A stretch of 64,000 nucleotides of DNA, taken from assembly GCF_963924675.1 (NCBI RefSeq), contig NC_089220.1:53454639-53518638 (forward strand), in the 5' to 3' direction. The translations under genes and the position numbers were made by a program. The DNA is from Phocoena phocoena. Its lineage: Eukaryota > Chordata > Mammalia > Artiodactyla > Phocoenidae. Numbering within the stretch: position 1 is the first letter of the stretch; the number at the start of each line of letters is the position of its first letter. This document shows positions 48,813 to 61,838 of this stretch, in pieces. The notes beneath the pieces are model-generated. The model ran no database searches. It was not told the DNA's origin and saw only the letters and a program-made list of their open reading frames with translations.

Positions 48813-49110
48813 GATGTAGAAAACAAACTATGGTTACCAGGGGATAAGGTGGGGGAGGGATAAATTGGGATATTGGGGCTGCCATATACACACTACTATA
48901 TATAAAATAGATAACTAATAAGAACTGCTGCATAGCACAGGGAGCTCTACTCAATACTCTGTAATGGCCTGTATGGGAAAAAAAATCTTAAAAAAATAAA
49001 AGACTGGATATATGTATATGTATAACTGATTCACTTTGCTGTACTCCTGAAACTAACACAACACTGTAAATCAATTATACTCTAATAAAAAAGTTAAAAA
49101 AAGAGAAACT
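48813..49110 (+). mobile_element. L1 3'-UTR stub
   Basis: 'acaaactatggttaccaggg', 'gctgcatagcacagggagct', 'actgattcactttgctgtac' and 'ctgaaactaacacaacactg', then 'actctaataaaaaagtt' and an A-rich end. Inserted in the ancient L1. No reliable target duplication. Confidence 0.88.
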
Positions 49111-49744
49111 TACAGCAAACAGTGCTCTCAGTGTAAAATATGGAATATTTTCTATCTGAGGTGAGGAATGAATTTAAAATATCCACTATTAGCTATTATT
49201 TTTAAATACATAAAAAGTCATTTTAAGTTATTTTAAGTAATAAAAAATAAAATATCAGCTTAAAAATGTGTAAAAGAAGAGCAATGTGATTAAACATTAA
49301 AATATACTCTAAAGCCTCAGAAATAAAAGTGATACTGACATTATGTCAATGACATAGCATATATGCAAAAATTTACTGAAATGAGCAAGGGACTTTAGTA
49401 TTTGATAAAGCTGTCATCTTAAATTAATGGGAAAATTATGCACATAAAGAAAAATTTTCAGACAAACTTCATAAGCAATTGGAAGGGAAAAAAAACAAGC
49501 TTTGATAACTCACAGTATATACTAGGAAAAATTCCAAGTGGTTTTATAATTTAAATCTGAACCATAAAAACATGAAAGTACTAGGGCGAAACATAGGTAA
49601 ATTATTTTATACACTAGGTGTGACAAAGACTTTCTGACTATGACACAAAATCCTGAAGCCATGAAGAAGAAAGAAGACTGATAACTTTGACCATATAAAC
49701 ATAAAAAAATTCTGCTTAGCAAAAAGCACCATCACAAAATGAAC

Positions 49745-50375
49745 AAATTTAAGTTTGTGAAATGCTACATCTCCCAAGTTGAAGCCTCCTGCTACTGTAA
49801 AGGCAAACAGCATGTAAGCTAACTTTAGGAAAAGACCAATCTCATCTCAAATACCAACAAGTTTTGCTACTCACTACCTATATTATCTTTGGCAAGATAA
49901 TTAACTTCCCTTTGTCAAGAACTGTGAAGAGTCTAAGACTTTCCCATACTTGCAAGCCAGCAAGTTCACCTGCCACAGTTTTGTGGATTCTGGTAAATAT
50001 GAGATTACTAGGTCAGCAACAAAGACGTTCATTACAAAAGGCACAGAAATCAGCATGGTTTCATGTTTGCTTCAGTTTCCCCTTGTCTCCTAAATCTCAT
50101 CAGAACATGTGGAGGCAGACCCATGTAGATGCTGGGCACACAGTGGGTTTGTGTGACATCTGGGACCTTCAAGTTTACGATACTCCGATATTTTAAGCTA
50201 GCAAAACTTCTAAACAGAGGAAGATATTATCTTTATTATGTTGGTCAGTAAAAAAAAAATCTGCTCTCTACCTTGGTGAAAGATACTCTCTCTATCCTCC
50301 AATACTGTTTGCTATACAAATATCCTTTAAAGAATAATCTGCAATAAAAGCTGATGCTAGATGTACGGAAACACC
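49745..50375. other. Unassigned sequence
   Basis: About 630 bp. A 110-codon frame at 49864-50196 has no known domain and lies in no visible exon context. Confidence 0.5.
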
Positions 50376-50379
50376 ATGG

Positions 50380-50950
50380 AGAACAGTCTCCCAACACTCT
50401 TAGCCTTACTTGTTTCACTCATGTAATGTGGATTGTTGAGCAAGTAGCATCTGTTGCAGAGCACCAGGAGTAGAAGTCAGAACACTTCTGTCCACCTCAT
50501 TTTAGTATGAGTTGCTAAGGAAAATGCAACACAGTGAAGCGCTAGATGGAACAATCCTTTAATCACATAAAGAAGAGACAAAGCAAGATCAGCTTCAGTA
50601 GTGGACATCAGTCCCTCATGGCCAGCAAGTCCCTCCCGGTCACCAACACAGGGCAATTGGTGTGCACACATCACTTTTGTGCTGTCACAGAACCAAGGAT
50701 GCTGTCCCCTCCCTGCAGGGGACAGATATAGTGGTAAGGATGGCCGGGTGCCATGTAACACACACACTTAAACAAAACAACGGAACACACATTGAGTCTG
50801 AAATAGGGAAAGATAATCCCACAATGTGACCAGCCCAGCACAGTCTGTGAGGACTCTATCTCTTGGTAAGGAAATGTTCTAGGCCCAAGGGCTGAGTGGG
50901 GATTAAAAGACTGCATGCATGAGACTGCCTTTCCCAACATGATGTAGTGC
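50380..50950 (-). mobile_element. Possible LTR, minus strand
   Basis: GC-richer than its surroundings. On the minus strand, an ATTAAA-type signal (complement at 50558-50563) sits before 'ggattgttccatctagcgct' and 'tcactgtgttgcattttcc', and upstream is 'tgtcccctgcagggagggga'. This resembles the R-U5 end of an LTR, but I do not recognise the family. The overlapping 96- and 89-codon minus-strand frames show no protein family. Confidence 0.35.
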
Positions 50951-51089
50951 AGTTACAAAATTAAAAAGGAAAATGTCTGAAAAGTGCCCAGGATCATAAC
51001 AGCACCTAGTAAGTGCTCACAACACAGACACTACTATAGTTTTGGTTATAATTATATAAACTATCTTTAAAAATAAATCTATATTTTAA

Positions 51090-51859
51090 TAGGGAACCCT
51101 CCTGCACTGTTGGTGGGAATATAAATTGATACAGCCATTACGGAGAACAGTATGGAGGTTCCTTAAAAAACTAAAAATAGAACTACCATATGACCCAGCA
51201 ATCCCACTACTGGGCATATACCTTGAGAAGACCATAATTCAAAATGATACATGTACCACAATGTTCATTGCAGCACTATTTACAATAGCCAGGACATGGA
51301 ACCAACCTAAATGTCCATTGACAGATGAATGGATAAAGAAGATGTGGCACATATATACAATGGAATATTACTCAGCCATAAAAAGAAATGAAACTGAGTT
51401 ATTTGTAGTGAGGTGGATGGACCTAGAGTCTGTCATACAGAGTGAAGTAAGTCAGAAAGAGAAAAACAAATACCAGATGGTAACGCACATATATGGAATC
51501 TATAAAAACGGTACTGATGAACCTAGTGGCAGGACAGGAATAAAGATGCAGACATAAAGAATGGACTTAAGGACACAGTGGGGAAGAGGAAGCTGGGACA
51601 AAGTGAGAGAGTAGCCCTGACATATATACACTACCAAATGTAAAATGGATGGCTAGTGGGAAGCTGCTGCATAGCACAGGGAGATCAGCTCAATGCTTTG
51701 TGACCACCCAGAGGGATGGGATAAGAGGGTGGAAGGGAGGCTTAAGAGGGAGGGGGTATGGGGATATATGTATACATATAGCTGTTTCACTTTGGTGTAT
51801 AGCAGAAAGTAATACAACATTGTAAAGTAACTATACTCCAATAAAGATATTTTTAGAAG
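51090..51859 (+). mobile_element. 5'-truncated L1 3' end with target-site duplication
   Basis: 770 bp. The last ORF2 segment reads open for 143 codons (51126-51557), with [13 protein letters not shown] and DEWIKKMWHIYTMEYYSAIK, then 3' UTR to 'actccaataaagatattttt'. A perfect 12-bp direct repeat, tctatattttaa, lies at 51078-51089 and 51860-51871. The open ORF2 C-terminus and low decay suggest a comparatively young copy, but it lacks RT and endonuclease. Confidence 0.93.
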
Positions 51860-52010
51860 TCTATATTTTAAAACACACATGTTAAACTATGTTCAAATAT
51901 TATTTTGCTTTCTACTATTAAAGACAGGTTTTAATTTTTATACTGAAATATAGTGCTTAGCTTTTAGTTTCTATCAATTTGTACTTGGATCCACTACTAA
52001 AGGACTTTGA

Positions 52011-52202
52011 GGGCTTCCCTGGTGGCACAGTGGTTGAGAGTCCGCCTGCCGATGCAGGGGACAGGGGTTCGTGCCCCAGTCCGGGAGGATCCCACATGCC
52101 GCGGAGCGGCTGGGCCCGCGAGCCATGGTCGCTGAGCCTGTGCATCCGGAGCCTGTGCTCTGCAACGGGAGATAGGCCACAACAGTAAGAGGCCCAAGTA
52201 CC

Positions 52203-52241
<39 letters not shown>
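52011..52241 (+). mobile_element. CHR SINE with a long A tail
   Basis: 'gggcttccctggtggcacag' through 'ccgcggagcggctgggcccg', then an A tail of about 34. The direct repeat aggactttga (52001-52010) and agcactttga (52242-52251) has one mismatch. The long pure tail and retained CpGs point to a recent insertion. Confidence 0.95.
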
Positions 52242-52254
52242 AGCACTTTGAAAC

Positions 52255-54280
52255 TTAACTCTTGTGTCTTCAACAGTCATAAAAAATACTTCCCACAATA
52301 CCTCTAACTCCAAAATAAGTAATCAGTGTTCTACATATATTATAGAAAGAATCATAGAATCTTTTTTAAGACAGCTAGTCATATTCTGGAGGAGCTCTTT
52401 TTTATTATGTACAGAGCTAATAAAGAAATATGAGAAAGCCACATAAATTATGATCCAAATTTTATGTAGCTGACAAAATCCTAAGGGCATGTTAAAAATA
52501 AATGGTATACATGGGAAATTAGACCTATTAATCTGAAACAGATCAGTTTGAAAAATACTGATTGGTTCAAAAAAGAAGTCACTTTTCCCAAGCTTTTCCA
52601 TTTGCAGTTTGGCATGATCTAGGATTACAAAATGCTGAAAGCACCAATGTTTAATTCATCTTGAAAGTACTGGAGACTAAGCTCAGTAAAAATTCTTATA
52701 AAAGAGTAAGTACTAAATATTTAGAGCCAAAATGTGGTGTTGCTGACTGCAATTTTAAAAGTAAACAGACTCCCCATTATTAAATCCCTGGACCAGATTT
52801 AATTGTTAAAACACAACCCAAAACAGAGGTACACAGTTTAATTAGGTCTTCATGTAAATGTTGTATATTTGCATTTATAAAGGCATTAGCCCATCAGGGT
52901 AAACTGACTTAATGCTGTGCGAAAACTGCTAAAAGGCAGTGAAGAACAGCTATTTAAAAAATTAATTTAAAACAATTTCTGAACGTTCCATGGGAAAACA
53001 AAAGTCATTAAGCACTATTATTAAAATTCACAGCAGCTGTTACACAATCATGCAGCAAGTCTCCATGTTCAAACTTGCTTTCTAATATAGTGTTTTAAAA
53101 TACTCTATGAGTCTATAGTTCATCATACACCAATAGGCTGCAAATAGCTTTAATTTCAATTTCTTATCAATTTATCAGATTGTTCATAGAGAAGTGTTTG
53201 CTCAACATATGTATGGGATTAACTGTTTTTGAGTTACCTTAAAGAAACCTACCAAAAAGCCTACTGTTACACCCAAACACAATCCTGCAAACAAATTGAG
53301 ATTACTTCTTCCCAGCCACCTGATTTCTTTGTTCAGTGTATCCAGCCAGCCTTCAGCCCGTGAACCATAACATTCTACTGTATCTTCAGGTCACCTATGC
53401 TTTTATTTATGCTGCTTACCACCCTTAAACATTATCCAAAGTATTTGCAGTTCTCTACATAAACTGAAATGTTTGTTGAAAATATACATCTAGGCATATG
53501 ACTGGCCAAACTGGGTTTGCCTAGACTTGGGTCTGGTCAGGGTCATTCCAAGAGTCAAGATCATATGTTCATTTCAAAGCCACCTTCTCCCTTCTAGTAG
53601 ATTTTATCATTTTGTTTTTCTTCTAAATCAGCTGCAATTTTTATTAATAGTTTTCCTCTAAAACATCTTTTCTGTACATTTGTTTTATAATAGTGTGCCC
53701 TATGTATTTCAGTAGGCTCAAACAAAAGTTTTAAAAGATAAAACCCTTTTTTAAAATGCTCATCTATACAACAATATAAGTGTATTTTATACCAATGTGT
53801 TTGTGAACGGACTCTTGCGTATATGTAAAACTGGCCCAGGATCCTGGATTTTAAATAAGTTATAGAAAAAAAAGGGCCCAAATAAAGTAATATGATGAAA
53901 TCCTAAAAAGATTCTTAGAGTTAATTATTATGTGTTTAATAGTAATCAACTTGTTTTATAAAGATACTAAAGGTTTATGCTTCTATAAACTATCTGGTTT
54001 AATATACCTAGTCATAATTTCTTAACTATGAGCGTTTATGTGTCAATAGTTTGTTCTAGGTTAGTGCCTCAACCCCAACAAAATCTGTAGCCAGGTTTTT
54101 CTTCCATTAAAAGTATACTTCAATGTTTTCCTTTTGCTTTCTTAGAATCCAAAATGATAGACTAAAAACTTAGTAAATAAAATGTTTTCTTGGACTGTGT
54201 ATTTTTAAATGTAGGATCTGTACATATTCCATATGAATCATATAGATGTTCAATTATACATGCATCTCATTTGAAATAAG
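52255..54280. other. Unassigned sequence, longest repeat-poor stretch on the right
   Basis: About 2 kb without any repeat I can name, and no coding motif. Frames of 60-95 codons are unsupported. If any conserved noncoding element exists in the window, this region is a reasonable place to test by alignment. Confidence 0.5.
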
Positions 54281-54281
54281 A

Positions 54282-54335
54282 TTATACATGTATATGTATA
54301 TATAAATGTGTGTGTATATATATGTATAGAGAGAA
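54282..54335. repeat. TA/TG-rich simple sequence
   Basis: Mixed (TA)n and (TG)n, followed by a purine-rich agagaagaaaagagaagaga run. Confidence 0.85.
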
Positions 54336-54399
54336 GAAAAGAGAAGAGAAAAATGGAGTAAGAATTTTCCTCTGAATAGCACACAGAAGATTAAGGAAC

Positions 54400-54600
54400 T
54401 TAACTTTAAGAATATTAATAAATTTCCACAGTGTTATACTGTTAAAGTAGGTATAAGAATTACTTTTACATATGAAGATATTCAAATTTTGAGATGTTAA
54501 GGAAGTAACCAAGGTTATTCAACACATAAATATGTTCAAAAATATAACTTATACCTCTTGATACCCAGATCATTGCTCTATCCAGTATACTCTGGCCTCA
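54400..54600 (+). repeat. Diverged MIR SINE
   Basis: 'aagatattcaaattttgaga', 'taaccaaggttattcaacac' and 'gatcattgctctatccagta' follow the MIR 3' half order (gaggaaactgag, cccaaggtcacacagc, ...gctcttaaccactatg). Weak but ordered. Confidence 0.5.
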
Positions 54601-54604
54601 GTTA

Positions 54605-55500
54605 ATACTAAAGTATGTAAAGATAGATATAAAAACATGAAATACTGAAATTTTTGAAGAATAAAATCTGAAATAGGAAAAAAGATCACATTCATATTTA
54701 CACTAAAGTGATCCTTTGCATTACAATTATATATGATTATATATCCACAAATTGAAATATATAATTAAATTAAACAATTATCAAATATGAATATCATATA
54801 TAAAAATATATGATTATCCATGAATATTATAAATATTGCTAAATATAACAGACGTACATAGTCATCCATTAACCATAAATTACAACATTTTTTTAACAAA
54901 TACAGATGCATATCACCTCAGGTTAAGACATAAAACTTACCAGTGCACAATAATTCCCTCAAAAACCCTTCACAATCTTAACACCTTTCTTTCATTTCAG
55001 TAGTCATCACTCTAACATCATTCTAACATTTATGACATTAGCTTATTTGACTTTATAATTTTACACCATAAATAAATAATCGTTGCTCTTTTGAACCCTT
55101 TATAAATGGAAGGATAAGGTATGTATTTTAATTTTCTAGCTTCTTTTGTTGAACGTTATATCTTAAAGATGATTCCACACACTTCCACTTCAGGTATTTG
55201 AAGGTGGATAACTTTAGACAACTCTCCCACTGAGAACAGTTTTTAAAAGTATATGTCATAATACAAAAACCATTATCTGAAAGCATCATAGAAAGAACAC
55301 AGGAATTAATCATTATAAAACAAAAACCTTAGGGAAGAAAATTTTAGGTGGGAGCTTGACAAAAATGAAGATATTCTCCTTTAGCAGTGTCTGCAAGTTC
55401 TAGTAAAGAGTATATGTGCTTTTGAAAGACTCACAGGGCTAGGCTTAAACTGCTAAACAGAAAATATTGAAGCATCCACAGAAAAAAGTAAGATTACTGT
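54605..55500. other. Unassigned AT-rich sequence
   Basis: About 900 bp with nothing recognised. 54900-55100 ('acataaaacttaccagtgca') may be old L1, not defined. Confidence 0.45.
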
Positions 55501-55509
55501 TAACTGAGC

Positions 55510-57550
55510 AACGATTTAAAAAATTCAATTGGAATACAGTGGAATCTACTTTTCAAAGTTGTAAAGAGCATAACTGCCTAACTAAAATACAACATGCATA
55601 CAAAATAAGTCAAGAATGATGGTGAAATAAAGATGTATTTCATTTAAGGAAAAGTGCGATAATTTGTCACTACAGATATTAACTCAAAGAAATATTAAAG
55701 GGTGATTTTCAGAAAGAAAATGAACCCACATTTAAGATAGTAAAGAATTGATAAGGGTAAATATTCTGTAAAGTACACATTGATTTTATAAAACAACAAG
55801 AGTAATTATATCATGTGTGATTTAAAATATATATAGAATTAAAATTTTAAAACATCAATGGCTTATAAGTATGGAAGGAAGTAAAGCGTACTAAAGTCCT
55901 ATATTTTCTGGTAAGAGGTTAACAACAGTAATTAACATTAGATTTTAGTTAAGAATGCATGTTATAATATATATCATAATCATAAAACAAACAGATAAAA
56001 ATGTATAAGTTCTAAGCTAATATAGTTTGGAAATTGGAATAATAAAAAATATAAAAGGAGACAAGAAAAGATATTAAAAATATAAAACAAGTTAGAAAAT
56101 AGAGAACAAGAGTGAGATTATAAATTTAAAACAAAAAAAATTGAATTAAATATAAATGGAATATATGCTCCACTTAAAAAACAAAGATAGATAGAAAGTT
56201 TGGCTGTAAAAGAATAGACAAAGATATACTCTAAAAACTCTATCCCCCAGAACTTGATGTAATTATAATATCCCACTAACTAGATAGAAATGCAAGCATT
56301 ACTAGGGGTAACGAGAGCATTTTATAATGATAAATAGGAAGATATGACAATTTTAAATTTGATGCCCCTACAAATAAAGCCTTAAATTATGAAAAACAAA
56401 AATATACAGATCTGCAAAGAGAAATATGTAAATTCATAATCATAGTGGAACTATTTAATACCCTTTTCTCAGTAAATATTAGAATAAGCAGATAAAAAAA
56501 TCTAAGGATTTAGAAAATATGATTGACATCCTTAACAAATTTGACTTTATTCACATAAGTAGCATATTTTATCCAACTTCAAAATACACCATTTTTTCAA
56601 TGTCATATAGAGCACTTATAATATTTACCTTATTTTAGATCATAAAGCAAGTGTCAACAAATTTCAATGGATTTAAGTTTACTAAGCATGTACTCTGACC
56701 ACAGTGGAACTGAGCTAGAAATTAACAACAAAAAAGATATCTAGAAAACCACCAATCATTTGGAAATTAACCAATACATGAATCCATAGATGAAAGAAGT
56801 ACATTGAAAATAGAAAATCTTTTGAAATAAATGAAAATAAAATTACACATATCATAGCTTTGTGAGATGTATCTAAATCAATATTTATAGGGACTTTTAC
56901 AGCATTAAATGTGTGTGATAGAGAGAAGAAAGAATGAAATTCAATATACTAGCATCAATCACAAAAAGCTAAAAATTTAACAGCAAATTAAAAAAATAAG
57001 GTAGTAATATAAAAGCAAAAGTCAATAAGTTAGAAATAGATATAAAATAGAGAAGAAAATAGACTTAACATAGGTTCTTTGAAAAGATTAAAAAAAGGAG
57101 AAAAAAAGATAAACTCATAAGAATGACTAAGAACACAGGAAAAAGGCACAAAAAAACAAATGCAGGAGAAAAAGGAGGGGATAAAAACAATAAGAGAATA
57201 TTATGAATAATATCAGGCTTACAAATTTCAAAAATTAGGGGAAATAGAACAGGTACCAAGCCAAAAATGCCAACCAAATAGAGATAAGAATATATAGAAA
57301 ATATTAAAAGCACTGTAACAATTACAGATATTGAATACAGAAATAGAATTTTCCCCACAAATACAATTCATGACTAGATGACCTCAACATTTAAGGAAGT
57401 GATGATATGTATCTTCCTACGTGACAAATTTTTCCAGAATAGAGAAAATGGGAGCACACCCCAATCATTTAGGAAGCCAACTGAATTCTGATATGAAACC
57501 CTGACAAGAATATTTCAAGACTAGAAAATTAAAGGTGAGAATTATTAAAT
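55510..57550 (+). mobile_element. Ancient L1 (L1ME/L1MC-like) body
   Basis: Blocks in L1 order: 'gcgataatttgtcactacag' (ORF1/inter-ORF region of ancient L1s), 'aaagaaatattaaagggtga', 'ttagttaagaatgcatgtta', then ORF2 parts 'gtactctgaccacagtggaa', 'agaaattaacaacaaaaaag', 'tcatttggaaattaaccaat', 'ttcaatatactagcatcaat' and 'ggttctttgaaaagatta'. All frames are broken. The edges are approximate. Confidence 0.7.
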
Positions 57551-57679
57551 TTGCTGAAGACAATCTATGAATAAAAGTCTTTCAAAGATAACTTTAAAGA
57601 CACTTGAGACCGTAACTGTACAGCCCTCAATATAGAATTGCAAAGTGAGTGAGCTTGCAAGGTAGATCATGTCAATAAT

Positions 57680-57920
57680 CATGGCTTGGCATTTATCAAT
57701 GCTTACAATATGACATAATGTCAAGCATCTTCCACACGCTTTACTCACTTAATTCCTAAAACAACCCTGTAGGGTGGGCCCTATTTTAACCCCACCACAC
57801 TATTCTGCTTCCCTATCTCTCCTCCTCTCTCTTATCCCCCAGCAAAGTCAGCACTGGGACACGGGTTTATGCATGTCTAACCTACAGTACTTTTCTCTAA
57901 ACCACACTGCCTTCCTAAGA
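57680..57920 (+). repeat. MIR SINE
   Basis: 'catttatcaatgcttacaat', 'acgctttactcacttaattc', 'ctaaaacaaccctgtagggt', 'gggccctattttaaccccac', 'ctaaaccacactgcctt'. Middle part replaced by a C/T-rich stretch. Confidence 0.7.
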
Positions 57921-57924
57921 CAGA

Positions 57925-59365
57925 ATGAAAGGTAGTTTCTAAATGTGGCAGGAAATTGCCATTCACAAACAACAAAGGATTAAGATAGGTGTTTGTCAGA
58001 GAAAGGAACAAAGGAGGCAATGGGAGTAAAGAATCCCTGAAATTTCCGGCTGCAAGGATGTTGTTCTGGTATCCAGTCCAAAGTTTTGAAACCCCGACAG
58101 TTGGTCTAAGTTTGTCCAAATTAGAATGAGAAAGGTGAGGCAAGTATAAGCACAATCAGTCTGGAGGTGGCATTAGAAGATAGCACTGAATTGCTCTTTC
58201 TTCTGAGAAGTGCCATGACTGCTGTTAAATTATCACTCTACAGAGAGTTTTGTCCTGATTCTTGATGTGCAAATCTAGTTGCACATTAGATAAATGTGAC
58301 AAACTAATGGGTTAGAATATGTCTCTTACTATCTATGAAAATAAAGGTATTTATTAAGTTTTGCAAAGTGCTGCAAGAGATTCCCAGAGAAAGGCACTGT
58401 GGCTAATACAAATAATAATTTGGATTTATATAGCCCCTTGCTCCAAACTCCTGGAGGACCTTTCACAGTATCATTTACTTGTTAAATGTCTACAGTGTGT
58501 TGCTTCTGAAGAGCCTATTTCCTAATGTTTTGAGCATGAACTTAAATTACAAGCCTTCAGATATTCCAAAGGTGAGAATCCTTCCAAATCATTTACTTGT
58601 TAAGCATAGCATTTTTCTGATATGAAGCAGGTACAAAAGTGGTCACAATCAGACACAATGTTTGGTCTGCATCCCAAAGCACCTACTTCTAATCCAAAAC
58701 ATTTTTTCATCTGTTTTTGTTTGTTTCTTCTTGGTTTTTGGTTTGGTTTTGTTCTATAACATTGTGCCTATTTTTTGAGAGAATTTAATGTGACTGACTG
58801 GTATAACCCTAATATTACATATTTTAAATTATTATTGTTATCAAACTGATAAAGTAGGCCAATTTAATTTAATTAAAATTTGACTTCAAATATTAAACTG
58901 TATATAAGAAAAACTCAATTGAAATATAACTTAAGACTGAGAAAATACTGATTCCCTGCAAGCAACTGAACTGCCTGTGGTAGAAATTGAAAATTTGAAG
59001 GTAACTTCTTTATCAGTAGAACTTTTTTCTGCTAAGTAACTTTTTCCTGCTAAGAATATGGATTATCCAGTCTTTTTTACCAAAAATAAGCATTTTAAAA
59101 AGTGATTTCAAATGAATTTTTAAATAAAGTACAACTTAATTTATTTGAAATTTATTTGAAACTTAAAAAAACAAATATGTGGTATTGTGTAATGTGTTTT
59201 ATACAAAAATTGGGGAATTACCTATGAAATTATTTTCCTATAAATGCTCTATTTGAATATCATGGAGGAGTTTTAAGAGAAATGTACCAGTAAATACCAG
59301 GGACAGGAAGAAGCTGTGCACATCAGAGTGGTTTTTGCTGCAATTTTGCTGTTTAACAATTCCAA
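57925..59365. other. Unassigned AT-rich sequence
   Basis: About 1.4 kb. A T/G-rich patch lies at 58715-58755. No gene recognised. Confidence 0.5.
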
Positions 59366-59369
59366 CTGT

Positions 59370-59810
59370 CTACGCTCCAGTGGCTTAACCTAGAAAGCAT
59401 TTATTTCTCACTTATAGCACTGTATGGAGCCTCAAGAACTGCTGGGCCCAACTGAAATGTTCTGAGTGTGGCTCCAGGCCATGACTTGTGTTCAGGCTAC
59501 TCCTTATGTCTTCTCATTCTCCTTGTAAGACAGCTACATATAGGCACCATCTTATGGCAGATGGCAGAAGTGCAAGAGGACGAGCCAAAGCGTGGACACA
59601 CAGTAAAGTCTCTATTTCTGTTACACCCATGAATATTCTGTTGGCCAAAGCTAGCTGCATGGAGAAGCCCAGAGTCAAGGATGTAGACAAAATATACCTG
59701 CCCTATTCTAGTGAGACTTTTATAGAACTGCAAAGCAGCATGGCAAAGAGTGTGCATGAGTAATTCTTTTACTGAGAGGGAGTGAAGAACTGGGAACATA
59801 ACCCAATATA
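59370..59810. repeat. Ancient interspersed repeat, family not named
   Basis: 'ctccagtggcttaacctaga' followed by 'catttatttctcacttatag', later 'tctgttggccaaagctagct' and 'gagaagcccagagtcaagga', then 'gtgaagaactgggaacataa'. This is the order of a common old mammalian repeat (MER class) I cannot name. The 91- and 105-codon frames on both strands here are therefore probably not genes. Confidence 0.55.
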
Positions 59811-59814
59811 CCAT

Positions 59815-61835
59815 TTTGGGGAAATCATCATTCCCGTATTTCTTGAGGAATAATTTCTGCCTGCCTAATCACGTGTTCTCAGAAATGCAAACATTTTCAG
59901 TCTTATTATATAACATGCAAGAGATTTATTTCTTGTGGGGGCCTAGAAAACTAAATGCTTGGGTAAATTTTCCCACTCATTTTCGTAGTTCAAAAAAAGA
60001 GAGAAAAATTAGCCAAAGGAAAAAAAAAATTATTTGTGGTAAAAGTGAAAGTGGACAGCAAACAATCAGCTCTAGATATTCAAAGCAGTTGTTTCTGGAG
60101 GCTCCTTCACTGAAATATTTATTAATATCTCTATCTGTGTCTCTCAATCTAAAATAAAATTTTTCCATAAAAATATAGTAAAATATAACTGAAAATGTAA
60201 GTATCTTACTTATGTTCTTAATGAGTTCATAAATATTGCACTAAAAATTTTGTATAAGAATATTAAATTAAATTATTCTACCAAAATAAACTCTAGATAG
60301 CTTTATATTATATCATTTTCCAGAGCAATAACAATGAACATATTTAATCTGTATAACTAAAGCAGTGACATGAAGATGTTTTCTTTGGTACATCACAAAT
60401 GTTCATCAAGACATTTCTACCCAACAGAGGCTGACTCCAAGTGCAAATAATCTGTGTTCGTTTCTATAATGCTTATCTTCTATAAGTTTCTTAACTTGCG
60501 GGAAAATACTTAGGTGGTAACATGTTCCACTAAAACCATTTCTGTTAACATTACATAACTGGAATATCACAGATATAACAGCTTTAAGTACAAATGAGTT
60601 AAAATATATAAATATCCCTTATATGATGCTCCACACTCTTGCCCTGATTAATTGTAATCTAGTTTTTTTTGCTTGATTTACCTCACAATATTTTAGAGAA
60701 TTTCCAGGCATATTTGTATACACTCATGAAATGGCAATGATGTACTTCAGGGACATCAATGATGTCCAGATAAGCAGTATAGAGGCAAACATCTGGAGGA
60801 TAGAGGCTGCAGTGATTAGTTCTGATCATCACCCTACCTTGATATGCACAGGTGTTTCACTTTCCATTGCCTCTCACTACTCAAAATTCTGGAAAAATTT
60901 CACAAAGGGATGGTTACCATGCCCTCTGTCTGTGAGACCTTCCATGAAAGGAGCCCACAAAGCCTGTCTCAGGATGGTAGGAGGCTTGTGTCTGATTTGT
61001 TAAATTTCTCAAAGCACATTTGCATCTAGAGTAGTCAAGTTGAACTGAGTAAAAAGTAGCCACCACTGCACTAGTAACCAACAACTCCTTCCAGTTCTTC
61101 AAACCATTTTGTCAATCAAGACCATGTTCTCTTAGTGAGTTTCCACTGCAGGTCCTTTTGTTTTCTTTCTACTATCTGACAGAAGTTGGAGACTACTCCA
61201 TTCCATTTTACATATTTGCATATACCCAAACTACATGGGGTCAGAGTAAAAAAGTTCATAAATTAATAGATGCAAACAGAAATGTGGACCAGTCAGTGGG
61301 ATTCAAGTCCCAATTTAACTGGATATGTTTGAGGAAAGATGGGGTTTAACTTGAAAATTCAATGTTTTAGCTACAGATGACCCAAATAAATGCCCTGTTA
61401 CATTCATATTGCACACATGTATGCATGTTTTTTACATGCATAAATGCTTCTTAAAATTCGTGAGTTCATGTTTACTCATGTAAAAATACATTAATAGCTA
61501 TAATCATAGTTTCCCCCTGGACATTTTCTTCCAGCTTCTAACTTTCTCCCTAAAAACTTATCTCACATATAAGCAATCATAAGAATGTTCTGACTTTTGA
61601 TAAAGTTCAATAAAATAAAGTCTATTATTAGCACTTTAAAGGAAATTTAAATGAAGTCAAGAAACGGTTGAGTTTTAAGCAAAACATACATATATATATA
61701 TACATATATAAACTCTTGAATGAATGGTGACTTGGAAACACGGATTAAAATAATCCAATTTATTTATTAGACCACATGAAACTCTTTCATTAAGTGTATC
61801 AAATGTTGAAAAAATTATTTAACTTGTGTGAGATT
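59815..61835. other. Unassigned AT-rich sequence
   Basis: About 2 kb. A 113-codon frame (59816-60157) and smaller frames near 60731-61102 lack domain motifs. A TA-rich run lies at 61686-61712. No repeat named. Confidence 0.5.
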
Positions 61836-61838
61836 CAC

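Larger units (their letters stand above)
45040..49740 (+). mobile_element. Ancient L1 (host of nested L1s)
   Basis: Heavily diverged L1 ORF2 runs on both sides of the younger insertion. The left flank has 'aggaagctagaaaaaagcaa' and 'gatgcagaaacagaaaatca'. The right flank resumes with 'actggtttaactggtaaatt', 'catggacatggctcagcacg', 'gtagaatttattcctaaaga', 'ttagtatttgataaagctgt' and 'aagtactagggcgaaacata'. The blocks are in L1 order, so one ancient element was interrupted at 45740-48301 and again at about 48813-49110. The outer edges are approximate. Confidence 0.7.

Noticed and set aside
52255..54280. Repeat-poor stretch as a conserved enhancer
   Set aside because: Lack of recognisable repeats alone is not evidence of function; needs cross-species alignment that I cannot run.
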